This document shows, one piece after another, positions 1-5,891 of a stretch of DNA of 9,447 nt (position 1 is the first letter of the stretch; every line of letters begins with the position of its first letter). Made by a program: the position numbers and the translations under genes. Where the stretch lies: the NCBI GenBank assembly GCA_903885855.1, contig CAISKG010000594.1, positions 1 through 9,447 of the forward strand. The letters are read 5' to 3'. This DNA is from an uncultured Planctomycetaceae bacterium. GTDB lineage: Bacteria > Planctomycetota > Planctomycetia > Pirellulales > UBA1268. The notes below the pieces were generated by a model, which saw nothing but the letters and a program-made list of their open reading frames with translations, was not told the origin of the DNA and made no database searches.

Positions 1-153
1 GCCGCCTGCCACGAGGCGCTCGCCGCCTGGCGTGCCGTGGCGCCGGCCGCGCTCCCCGCGGCGCCGGCCGACGGCGGCCCGGCGGTCGATCCGGCGCTCG
101 TCCACCTCGTGTGGGCGCTCTTCAACCACACCGACTTCGTCACCCTGCGGTGA
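1..153 (+). CDS. C-terminal end of a DUF1553 (PSD1)-type planctomycete protein, partial
   Basis: The window opens inside a reading frame (frame 1) that runs 50 codons to a TGA at 151-153. The visible tail contains HLVWALFNHTDFVTLR. This matches the usual end of DUF1549/DUF1553 proteins, a helix of the type L.WALLN..EFL..., close to the stop. These large planctomycete proteins often carry an N-terminal cytochrome-c-like domain (PSCyt1) and are usually encoded directly upstream of a DUF1501 gene, as here, where the next ATG is only 5 bp after the stop. The family's biochemical role is not established. The call rests on a short C-terminal motif plus gene order. The start and most of the protein lie outside the window. 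Confidence 0.68.
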   Translation, partial: AACHEALAAWRAVAPAALPAAPADGGPAVDPALVHLVWALFNHTDFVTLR

Positions 154-158
154 GTCCC

Positions 159-1616
159 ATGCCGACGCCCCTCCCGCCCTGCCGCCTCCCCGCTCCCCGC
201 CGGGCGTTCCTGGCCGACCTCGGCTTCGGGTTCACCGGCCTGGCGCTGGGCGCGATGCTCGCGCGCGACGGCGTGGGGGCCGAGGCCGCCTGGGCGCCCC
301 CCGACGGCCGGCCCCACGCGGCGCCGCGGGCCAAGAGCGTGATCTGGCTGTTCATGAACGGCGGCGTGAGCCACCTCGAGAGCTTCGACCACAAGCCCGA
401 GGTGACGCGCCACGCCGGCAAGACGATCGCCGAGACGCCCTACGCCGACGTCCAGAACCCGGCCAGGCTCGCCCTCGAGCGCGCTCCCGTGCCCGACGCC
501 AACGGCCTGCAGCGCAACGTCCTCTTCCCCCTCCAGGTCGGCTTCCGCAGGCACGGCCAGAGCGGGATGGAGATCTCCGACTGGTTTCCGCACACCGCCC
601 GCCACGCCGACCGCATGGCGCTGGTGCGCTCGATGTGGACCACCGACTCCAACCACGGCGCCCAGACGCAGTTCCACACCGGCCGCCACATGCTCGATCC
701 GGCCCAGCCCACGCTCGGCGCCTGGGTGCACTACGGCCTGGGGAGCCTCGACGACAACCTGCCGCAGTTCGTCTCCATCGGCTTCCGCGAGTATTGGAAC
801 CGGCGCGACGGCATCTACCTCGGCCCGGCGCACGACGCGGTGCCGCTGCGGATCGATCCGGCCAATCCGCTCGACTTCGGCCGTCCGGAGCGCCCCTTCG
901 ACGCGCGGGCGCAGGCGGTGGGCTACGACCTCGTCGCGCGGCTCGGCCGGGCGACGGAGGTGGAGTATCCCGACGATCCCGCCACCCGGGCCCGGATCGC
1001 CTCCTACGAGCTGGCCCACCGCATGCAGCGGAGCGTGCCGGAGGTGGTCGACTTCTCCGCCGAGACCGAGGAGACGCGGCGTCTCTACGGCCTCGACCTG
1101 CCCCACTGCCGCGACTTCGGGATGCAGCTGCTCGCGGCGCGGCGGCTGGTGGAGCGCGGCGTGCGCTTCGTGCAGATCCAGCACGGCGGCGGCGGCGCGG
1201 GCGCCTGGGACGCCCATGGGGGCCTCAAGGCGAATCACTCGAGCCTGGCCCTCGCCGTCGATCAGCCGATCGGCGGATTGCTCGAGGACCTCGCCCGCCG
1301 CGGGCTCCTCGACGAGACGATCGTCCTCTTCGCCTCGGAGTTCGGCCGCACGCCGGGCACGCAAGGCTCCGACGGCCGCGACCACCATCCCTTCGCCTTC
1401 TCGGTGTGGATGGCCGGCGGCGGCATCAAGGGGGGCACGGTGCACGGCGCCACCGACGAACTCGGCTTTCACGCCGTGGAGGATCGGCACTACGTGACCG
1501 ACATCCACGCGACGATTCTCAAGCAGCTCGGTCTCGACTCGCGAAAGCTCGAGATCCCCGGCCGCCGCCGCCTCGCCATCGACCACGGCACGCCGATCGA
1601 CGCGATCCTGGCGTGA
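159..1616 (+). CDS. DUF1501 family protein, Tat-type leader, alkaline phosphatase/sulfatase-like fold
   Basis: This is a 485-aa protein of ordinary DUF1501 length. I chose the ATG at 159 over the in-frame ATG at 111 because the leader PRRAFLADLGFGFTGLALGA (from residue 13) then sits near the N-terminus, as in the 'RRxFL' twin-arginine leaders of this family, and because 159 lies just past the upstream stop. A weak GGTGAG (149-154) precedes it by 4 nt. Family hallmarks are present: VIWLFMNGGVSHLESFD (61-77), DSNHGAQTQFHTGR (163-176), QHGGGGAGAWDAHGG (341-355), FASEFGRTPG (391-400), GRDHHP (406-411), WMAGGGIKGGTVHGATDE (417-434) and DIHATILKQLGLD (448-460). The family falls in the alkaline phosphatase/sulfatase-like superfamily. 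The acidic and His residues in SEFGRTP and GRDHHP are plausible metal ligands, but I know of no proven substrate. It is probably exported folded and works with the DUF1553 protein encoded 5 bp upstream. Confidence 0.93.
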   Translation: MPTPLPPCRLPAPRRAFLADLGFGFTGLALGAMLARDGVGAEAAWAPPDGRPHAAPRAKSVIWLFMNGGVSHLESFDHKPEVTRHAGKTIAETPYADVQNPARLALERAPVPDANGLQRNVLFPLQVGFRRHGQSGMEISDWFPHTARHADRMALVRSMWTTDSNHGAQTQFHTGRHMLDPAQPTLGAWVHYGLGSLDDNLPQFVSIGFREYWNRRDGIYLGPAHDAVPLRIDPANPLDFGRPERPFDARAQAVGYDLVARLGRATEVEYPDDPATRARIASYELAHRMQRSVPEVVDFSAETEETRRLYGLDLPHCRDFGMQLLAARRLVERGVRFVQIQHGGGGAGAWDAHGGLKANHSSLALAVDQPIGGLLEDLARRGLLDETIVLFASEFGRTPGTQGSDGRDHHPFAFSVWMAGGGIKGGTVHGATDELGFHAVEDRHYVTDIHATILKQLGLDSRKLEIPGRRRLAIDHGTPIDAILA

Positions 1617-1642
1617 GGGAGCCCTTCCCAACGTTCGCGACC

Positions 1643-1676
1643 CCCTGGGCTCCGGCTCGCGAGGTGGCACCCAGGG
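1643..1676. terminator. Inverted repeat between convergent genes, possible bidirectional terminator or dispersed palindromic repeat
   Basis: CCCTGGG (1643-1649) pairs perfectly with CCCAGGG (1670-1676) around a 20-nt loop that contains the 8-bp palindrome CTCGCGAG (1656-1663). It lies 26 bp after the DUF1501 stop and 15 bp from the end of the convergent 81-aa gene, the usual place for a terminator serving both strands. There is no T-run after the stem, so it is not a classical intrinsic terminator. It could equally be a copy of a dispersed palindromic repeat. Confidence 0.3.
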
Positions 1677-1691
1677 CGTGGGGCACGTCTG

Positions 1692-1937
1692 TCATTGCAT
1701 GACGTCGACGCCGTCTTTCTCGACGACGACGTCGCCATCGCCCGGCCAGATCGACACGACCGTTCTGCCGGTTCGATCTCTACCCAGTCGTACGGTGACT
1801 GGTGACCGGTCATATGAGTCCCTGACGGTGAGTGACTCGCCGGGACCCATCGCACACGGAATGCACTCCGGTTCGATGTGCAGGACGCACTCTTGATCCG
1901 AACCGTTGTCGATGACGAACACAGACGTTTTCCGCAT
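1692..1937 (-). CDS. Small conserved-looking hypothetical protein (81 aa)
   Basis: I read this as a real gene. The minus-strand ATG (1937-1935) is preceded by GAGAGGA and a 4-nt spacer, a strong ribosome binding site, and it lies 15 bp after the stop of a 35-aa ORF in the same direction. The protein starts MRKTSVFVIDNGSDQECVL and continues with HIEPECIPCAMGPGESLTV and, near the end, VSIWPGDGDVVVEKDGVDV. The alternating hydrophobic pattern and the 'EPEC...PGESLTV' segment suggest a compact all-beta domain. They resemble small uncharacterised proteins with an 'EP.......PGE' core that I have seen annotated as hypothetical; this is a loose recollection, not a search result. There is no signal peptide or membrane helix. 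G+C is well below that of its neighbours, which suggests transfer. Function is unknown; an immunity-like or accessory role is possible but unsupported. Confidence 0.62.
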   Translation of the reverse strand: MRKTSVFVIDNGSDQECVLHIEPECIPCAMGPGESLTVRDSYDRSPVTVRLGRDRTGRTVVSIWPGDGDVVVEKDGVDVMQ

Positions 1938-1952
1938 CAGTTCCTCTCACCG

Positions 1953-2060
1953 TCAGAAGCGTTGCTTGACGATCTCGCGCAGTTGCGCGGCACGTCCGGC
2001 AGCACTTGGATTTCCACCACCTGGAGTCAGGATCTCAATCCACTCATATTTGGCCTGCAT
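1953..2060 (-). CDS. Very small ORF (35 aa) in front of the 81-aa gene
   Basis: The ATG at 2060-2058 on the minus strand has AGGA six bases upstream. It opens a 35-codon frame that starts MQAKYEWIEILTPGGGNPSA, ends LREIVKQRF and stops with TGA at 1955-1953. An in-frame TAG lies 11 codons upstream with no other start between, so this ATG is the only choice and the ORF is not the visible tail of a longer gene. The next gene starts 15 bp later with its own ribosome binding site, so the two look like a micro-operon. The C-terminal half (AAGRAAQLREIVKQRF) would form an amphipathic basic helix. It may be a genuine small protein, a translational leader for the 81-aa gene, or the remnant of a larger gene cut down by the adjacent insertion. 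I do not recognise a family. Confidence 0.45.
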   Translation of the reverse strand: MQAKYEWIEILTPGGGNPSAAGRAAQLREIVKQRF

Positions 2061-2105
2061 TGGAAATCCTGATCCAGGCGGTATGAAGGTCTAAACCCCT
2101 GCGGG

Positions 2106-2112
2106 GGAGGAG
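2106..2112 (+). promoter_or_regulatory. Ribosome binding site of the OrfA remnant
   Basis: GGAGGAG stands seven bases before the ATG at 2120. It fixes the start of the decayed transposase OrfA and shows that the 5' end of the element's coding region is still intact. A short GC hairpin, CCCC-TGC-GGGG, lies just upstream at 2096-2106 and overlaps the site by one base. Confidence 0.5.
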
Positions 2113-2119
2113 ACTTTCA

Positions 2120-2312
2120 ATGACGCCCAGACGACGGAAGAAGCACAAGCCGGAACAGATCGTCGCGAAGCTGCGTGACGCACTTGCGCCTGAATGCCGG
2201 GAAGGACCTGGCAGCGGTGCTGCAGGCCTTGGAGATCAGCGAGGCGACGCTGGCCCGCCGGCGGGACCGTTCACGGTCGGTCCGACGGTCGGCGGGGCCT
2301 GAAGAACGAATG
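2120..2312 (+). pseudogene. Frameshifted remnant of an IS3-type transposase OrfA (HTH protein)
   Basis: The first 21 codons read MTPRRRKKHKPEQIVAKLRD plus A, the classic N-terminus of IS3-family OrfA proteins (basic residues followed by 'H.PEQIVAKLR.A'). The homology then leaves this frame near 2180 and continues in frame 3 as LRLNAGKDLAAVLQALEISE and ATLARRRDR. That is the HTH core '.L..G.....V...L.IS..T..RWR', with the usual Trp of 'RWR' replaced by Arg. A further shift brings a 'GLKNE'-like piece into frame 1 near 2300. There is no OrfB (DDE integrase core) downstream. The gene is therefore dead: at least two frameshifts and loss of the C-terminal leucine zipper and of OrfB. Upstream, TGAAGGTCTAAACCCCT (2083-2099) may be part of the element's left end; no right end is recognisable. 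Confidence 0.72.
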
Positions 2313-2410
2313 GAGCGACGACGGCCGTATCGCTCACCCCACCGACCGGCATCGGCAGCGAAACGGCACCGCTCAGGCCGGCGAGCAGCGCCCGCGATTC
2401 GAGCGCCTCA

Positions 2411-2461
<51 letters not shown>

Positions 2462-2592
2462 CGGCCGCCGGCGACGCGACCGAAGCCCGATGGTCATCGC
2501 ATGCCCCCTTCGTGCCAGTCGATCCACAGATCCCCCCGCCCGAAGCGCCATGCACTCCACCCGTCGGAGACTACGAATCCCCGTCAAGACGG

Positions 2593-2994
2593 TCACCGAT
2601 TCGGCAACATCGCTCCCGCCACGAACCGCGCGACCCAGGCCGCGCCCCCTGGCTCGATGACGAGCGTGCCGGCGAACGCCGCGCCGGCCAGTCGCACCCC
2701 GAGCGGGCCGGCGGGCCCGTCACCCGCGAGGGAACCGTCGATCACCGTGAACGCCCCCGCATCGACGCGCCGGGCGAAGCCGCGGCCGCCCGACACCTCC
2801 CCCGCCTCGTGGTCGAGCCAGGCCAGGCGGTGCGGCGCGATCGCTTCCGCTGGTACCGCGTCACCGCCGGGTCCCGGGATCGCCGCGAGCCGCCAGGTGC
2901 GGCAGGCGTCACCCGCCTCGAGGAGCAGATCCCAGTGCCGCCCTGCCGGATCGTCGGGGGCGCCCGAGTGCTCGAGGAGGATGAAGCGCGGCAT
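2593..2994 (-). CDS. LigD N-terminal (3'-phosphoesterase)-like stand-alone protein
   Basis: This 133-aa protein begins MPRFILLEHSGAPDDPAGRH and continues WDLLLEAGDACRTWRLA, then PHRLAWLDHEAGEVSGGRG and R..DAG.F. This is the pattern of the LigD_N / 3'-phosphoesterase family, where the bacterial NHEJ ligase reads H....HYDLRLE......W and later DHPL.Y.DFEG.... In LigD the domain trims 3' ends by removing a 3'-phosphate or ribonucleoside at breaks. By alignment H9, H20, D22 and H55 match the metal-site and catalytic His/Asp of the enzyme. However, the Arg of HYDLRLE is Leu here (HWDLLLE) and the later Tyr is Trp (W59). Many planctomycetes carry such single-domain proteins; activity is unproven. 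The ATG at 2994 has only a poor ribosome binding site, but the protein starts exactly where family members do. It is transcribed away from the 118-aa gene. Confidence 0.85.
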   Translation of the reverse strand: MPRFILLEHSGAPDDPAGRHWDLLLEAGDACRTWRLAAIPGPGGDAVPAEAIAPHRLAWLDHEAGEVSGGRGFARRVDAGAFTVIDGSLAGDGPAGPLGVRLAGAAFAGTLVIEPGGAAWVARFVAGAMLPNR

Positions 2995-3084
2995 GGCGGG
3001 AAGTTTCGCACCCGGTCGCGCGGCTGTCGAACCCGCTCGCGGCCGGGCGCCGTTGGGCGCGCACCGCCGCGTGCCGGCTGTCCT

Positions 3085-3113
3085 TGGAAAACGTCATCCA
3101 TATCCTTTTTCCA
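3085..3113. repeat. Stem-loop 1, TGGAAAA / TTTTCCA
   Basis: A perfect 7-bp stem, TGGAAAA (3085-3091) with TTTTCCA (3107-3113), and a 15-nt loop. The second arm runs into CACGTG (3112-3117), itself a palindrome. The arm sequence is close to that of the next stem-loop, which suggests a shared origin or a shared protein. Confidence 0.5.
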
Positions 3114-3126
3114 CGTGTGGGCACGC

Positions 3127-3147
3127 TGAAAAAGCCGAGGTTTTTCA
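3127..3147. repeat. Stem-loop 2, TGAAAAA / TTTTTCA
   Basis: A perfect 7-bp stem with a 7-nt GC-rich loop (GCCGAGG) in the middle of the divergent intergenic region. It is A/T-rich in a G+C-rich neighbourhood, which makes a chance occurrence less likely. On the minus strand the second arm ends in a short T-run, but no gene ends here that would need a terminator. Confidence 0.55.
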
Positions 3148-3154
3148 CGGGTGC

Positions 3155-3176
3155 CTGCCGCCGCATCCGGCGGCGG
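3155..3176. repeat. Stem-loop 3, CTGCCGCCG / CGGCGGCGG
   Basis: A 9-bp stem with one G·T wobble and the tetraloop CATC. It follows stem-loop 2 after 7 bp. GC-rich inverted repeats arise easily by chance in this genome, so alone it means little; its interest lies in being the third hairpin in a row. Confidence 0.45.
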
Positions 3177-3287
3177 AACACGTTGTCCACCGCCTGCTAG
3201 GCTTGGGACACGGACCCGGCATGCTCCCGGCGCGGCCCCTGTCGGCGACGTCGGGCGGGCATCGCCCAAGAGCCCCGGGCGTGTGAC

Positions 3288-3293
3288 AAGGAG
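3288..3293 (+). promoter_or_regulatory. Ribosome binding site that decides the start of the 118-aa gene
   Basis: AAGGAG ends directly against an ATG at 3294, leaving no spacer, so that ATG cannot be the start this site serves. The next in-frame ATG at 3303 is nine bases away, an acceptable spacing, and is taken as the start. Confidence 0.7.
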
Positions 3294-3302
3294 ATGCGAG
3301 AA

Positions 3303-3659
3303 ATGGAAACCGCCGACTCGTGGATCAGCCGCCGTACGGCCGCGGCGATCCTCATCGCCGCCACGGGCCACTTCGCCCTCGCGACGGCGGCCCTGCTCGT
3401 CTCCACCGGCGCGTCGCTGGCCGCCTTCGACGGGGGCGCGGAGCCATCGCCGATCGGTCGCGCCGCGGGGACGCTCCTCCCGATCCTCCTCTTCCCCGTC
3501 GGCCAGGCGACGTCGTTCCTCGCCCCGGCGGGCACCGGCAGGGTGTGGGGCACCCTGCTCTTCGCCGCCAACAGCCTGCTGTGGGGCCTCGTGATCGGCG
3601 CGGCGCTCGGCCAGGCCGGCGTCCGGGGCCCGCGGGCCCGCGCGGCGGCACGTCAGTAG
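3303..3659 (+). CDS. Small membrane protein with three predicted helices (118 aa)
   Basis: The protein is almost entirely hydrophobic segments. Helix 1 is about residues 12-40 (TAAAILIAATGHFALATAAL and onward), helix 2 about 51-75 (IGRAAGTLLPILLFPVGQAT) and helix 3 about 80-103 (VWGTLLFAANSLLWGLVIGA). The C-terminal tail is short and Arg/Ala-rich. The double Arg at 10-11 before helix 1 suggests a cytoplasmic N-terminus. AAGGAG at 3288-3293 places the start at 3303, not at the ATG three codons earlier. I do not recognise a family: it has no catalytic or binding motif and could be any small inner-membrane protein. It stands alone, divergent from the LigD-like gene and convergent with thrS, whose stop it passes by 7 bp (3653-3659). 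The strong ribosome binding site and the clear helix pattern in a frame free of stops support a real gene. Confidence 0.75.
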   Translation: METADSWISRRTAAAILIAATGHFALATAALLVSTGASLAAFDGGAEPSPIGRAAGTLLPILLFPVGQATSFLAPAGTGRVWGTLLFAANSLLWGLVIGAALGQAGVRGPRARAAARQ

Positions 3660-5665
3660 TCGTCGCCGTCGGCGCCTGAGTCGCCGGGTAGCGCCAGCGG
3701 CTTGGGCTTGTGACGCACGACGCGCGAGAGGTTCTCCTCCCGGAGCCGCTCGACGGCCGCCTCGAGGCTCATCGCCCCCAGATCCCCGTCGAGCCGGTCG
3801 CGGAGGCTCACCGTGCCGGCGGCCTCGTCGCGCGGTCCGCAGACGACCATCGTCGGGATCAGCTCGAGCTGGGCGCTTCGGACCTTGGCGCCGAGCTTCT
3901 CCGGCGCCAGGTCGATCCCCACGCGGAGGCCCGCCGCCTCCAGGCGCGCCTTCACGGCCTTGGCGTAGGCCTCGCTCTTCTCGCTCACCGGCAGCACGCG
4001 CACCTGCTCCGGCGCGAGCCACAGGGGGAAGGCCCCGGCGAAGTGCTCGATGAGCACCCCCACGAAGCGTTCCAGGCTCCCCAGCGGCGCCCGGTGGATC
4101 ATCACCGGCTTGTGGCGGGCGTTGTCGGCGCCGATGTACTCGCAGTCGAAGCGCTCGGCGCTGGGGAGGTTGTAGTCGAGCTGCACCGTGCCGAGCTGCC
4201 ACTTGCGGCCCAGCGAGTCGTGCACGACGAAGTCGATCTTCGGGCCGTAGAAGGCCGCCTCGCCGAGCTCCGGCTCGCAGCCGGGGAGGTTCATCCTCCG
4301 GGCGACGCGCTCGATCGCCCCCTCGGCCTCCGCCCAGCGCTCCGGCGACCCGACGTACTTGTCGCTCGTGGGATCGCGGAAGCCCAGGCGCACGGAGAAG
4401 TTCTCGAAGGCCAGGCTGCCGAGAACCTTGAGGGTGAAGTCGATGCACCCCTCGATCTCCCCCTCCACCTGCTCCGGCATGCAGAAGATGTGGGCGTCGT
4501 CCTGGGTGAAGCCGCGGACGCGCGTCAGGCCCCCCAGCTCGCCCGACTGCTCGTAGCGGTAGACGGTGCCGAACTCCGCGAGCCTCAAGGGGAGATCCTT
4601 GTAGCTCCGCGGCCGGGCCTTGTAGATCATCGTGTGGTGGGGGCAGTTCATCGGCTTCAGGAGGTACTGCTCGTCCTCGCTCATGACGATCGGCCGGAAC
4701 TGGCTGTCGGCGTAGTAGGGGTAGTGGCCGGAGGTCTTGTAGAGGTCGATCTTGCCGATGTGCGGCGTGTAGACCGCCTGGTAGCCGCGCGCGGCGAGCT
4801 CCTCGCGCACGAAGGCCTCGAGCGTGCCGCGCACCAGCGCCCCCTTGGGCATCCACAGGATCAGCCCCGAGCCCACCACGGGGCTGGTGGTGAACAGATC
4901 GAGCTGCTTGCCGAGGAGGCGGTGGTCGCGCTTCCGCGCCTCCTCGAGCGCCGCCAGGTGCGCGTCGAGATCCTCCTGGCTGAACCAGGCCGTGCCGTAG
5001 AGGCGCTGCAGCTGGGCGTTGTTCGCGTCGCCTTTCCAATAGGCGCCGGCGATGCTCGTCAGCTTGAAGGCGCCGATGCAGCCGGGGGAGGGGACGTGGG
5101 GCCCGCGGCAGAGGTCGACGAACTCCCCCTGCCGGTAGAAGGAGAGCGTGGGATGCTCGGCCAGGCCCGTCTCGATGTGCTCGGCCTTGAGCGGCTGGTT
5201 GATGCCGCGGACGATGCGCGCCGCCTCCTCGCGCGGCACCTCGACGCGCTCGAAGGCCTCGTCGGCGGCGATGATCTTCCGCATCTCCTCCTCGATGCGC
5301 GGCAGATCCTCGTCGGTGATCGGCTGGGGGGCGCGCATGTCGTAGTAGAAGCCCGCCCCGACCGTCGGCCCGAAGGCGAGCTCCACGCCCGGGAAGAGGC
5401 GCATCACCGCCCGCGCCATGACGTGGGCCGCCGAGTGGCGCATCACGGGGAGGGCCCGGGCGTCGCCGGTGAAGAGCCATTCGAGCGCGGCGCCGTCGGG
5501 GGGGATCGGGGCGTCGAGGCCGACGGCCTTGCCGTCGAGGAGGGCGGCGATCGGCGCGCCCTTCCGCTTCCCCGCCCCCCCCGTCACGCCGCCGGCGAGG
5601 TCGGCGACGCGGGCCGCCGGGGGACAATCGCGGGAGGAACCGTCGGTGAAGCGGATCGTGGGCAT
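3653..5665 (-). CDS. thrS: Threonyl-tRNA synthetase
   Basis: This 670-aa cytoplasmic enzyme charges tRNA-Thr with threonine and edits mischarged seryl-tRNA. It has the full bacterial architecture. A TGS domain covers about residues 1-66. The N2 editing domain has the metal/catalytic set H77 and H81 (HSAAH) with C186 and H190 (DLCRGPH). The class II catalytic core runs from about 250 to 545, with zinc ligands C341 (MNCPHH), H392 (DDAHIF) and H524 (MIHRAPLGSLERF, motif 3) and motif 2 around FGTVYRYEQSGELGGLTRVR (365-384). An anticodon-binding domain covers about 553-645. Length is slightly above the usual ~640, from a Gly/Lys-rich insertion in the TGS domain (about 25-36) and a loose acidic tail (GDSGADGDDY). 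The ATG at 5665 gives the normal TGS start; no Shine-Dalgarno is seen, only a long pyrimidine tract upstream. No infC/rpmI/rplT genes follow it downstream; the next gene there is convergent. Confidence 0.98.
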   Translation of the reverse strand: MPTIRFTDGSSRDCPPAARVADLAGGVTGGAGKRKGAPIAALLDGKAVGLDAPIPPDGAALEWLFTGDARALPVMRHSAAHVMARAVMRLFPGVELAFGPTVGAGFYYDMRAPQPITDEDLPRIEEEMRKIIAADEAFERVEVPREEAARIVRGINQPLKAEHIETGLAEHPTLSFYRQGEFVDLCRGPHVPSPGCIGAFKLTSIAGAYWKGDANNAQLQRLYGTAWFSQEDLDAHLAALEEARKRDHRLLGKQLDLFTTSPVVGSGLILWMPKGALVRGTLEAFVREELAARGYQAVYTPHIGKIDLYKTSGHYPYYADSQFRPIVMSEDEQYLLKPMNCPHHTMIYKARPRSYKDLPLRLAEFGTVYRYEQSGELGGLTRVRGFTQDDAHIFCMPEQVEGEIEGCIDFTLKVLGSLAFENFSVRLGFRDPTSDKYVGSPERWAEAEGAIERVARRMNLPGCEPELGEAAFYGPKIDFVVHDSLGRKWQLGTVQLDYNLPSAERFDCEYIGADNARHKPVMIHRAPLGSLERFVGVLIEHFAGAFPLWLAPEQVRVLPVSEKSEAYAKAVKARLEAAGLRVGIDLAPEKLGAKVRSAQLELIPTMVVCGPRDEAAGTVSLRDRLDGDLGAMSLEAAVERLREENLSRVVRHKPKPLALPGDSGADGDDY

Positions 5666-5680
5666 GGCGGTGGGCTGCGC

Positions 5681-5705
5681 AGGGAAGAAAAAAGGGGGGA
5701 AGGAA
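5681..5705. repeat. 25-bp homopurine/homopyrimidine tract in the thrS leader
   Basis: From 5681 to 5705 the plus strand is all A or G, including a run of six A (5688-5693) and of six G (5694-5699). In the thrS transcript this is an all-pyrimidine stretch ending 16 nt before the start codon. It replaces a Shine-Dalgarno sequence, and such pyrimidine-rich leaders can be bound by ribosomal protein S1. It could also form triplex DNA. A regulatory role is inference only. Confidence 0.5.
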
Positions 5706-5875
5706 CGCCAGCATGCGGCCGGGCCGCGCAGTATCCCCGTCGCCGCCGCCCGTCCACAAGGCCGGTGTGGCGGATCGAGACGGGCCTCGGGTGACGTTCC
5801 CCGATCGTCCGGCGGCTGCTACCGTCCCCCCCTCCTGCGAGCGGGCTGACCGCTCCGGCAGCGTCCACCGTTGGC

Positions 5876-5881
5876 ACGGAG
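5876..5881 (+). promoter_or_regulatory. Ribosome binding site that decides the start of the 869-aa gene
   Basis: CGGAGG lies ten bases upstream of the ATG at 5892 and downstream of the in-frame TTG at 5871. The site therefore supports 5892, and starting there also leaves a clean signal peptide. Confidence 0.65.
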
Positions 5882-5891
5882 GTTCTCCGCC

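Larger units (their letters stand above)
2995..3302. other. Divergent intergenic region (LigD-like gene / membrane protein gene) with three stem-loops
   Basis: No gene is supported here. The minus-strand frame that crosses it (2909-3190) overlaps the LigD-like gene out of frame and has no family-like features. The region should contain promoters in both directions. It holds three inverted repeats within 92 bp (3085-3113, 3127-3147, 3155-3176), listed separately, and a TAGGCT (3198-3203) that could serve as a -10 element for the plus-strand gene, without a convincing -35. Confidence 0.5.

Noticed and set aside
111..158. An earlier ATG for the DUF1501 gene
   Set aside because: It lies inside the upstream coding region and would put 16 unrelated residues before the twin-arginine leader.
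3081..3191. DnaA-box-like words (TTGTCCACC, TTTTCCACG) hinting at a replication origin
   Set aside because: Each has at least one mismatch, there is no cluster of good boxes, and no dnaA, dnaN or gidA genes are nearby.
3710..5794. A 694-codon plus-strand frame antisense to thrS
   Set aside because: It is the antisense shadow of thrS codon bias, with Leu/Val/Ala/Asp/His-rich low-complexity sequence and no family features.
5871..5891. TTG start for the 869-aa gene
   Set aside because: The ribosome binding site lies downstream of it, and the ATG at 5892 gives a normal signal peptide.
5666..5891. T-box or other riboswitch in front of thrS
   Set aside because: No T-box motif, specifier stem or antiterminator could be found. 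The leader is short and pyrimidine-rich.
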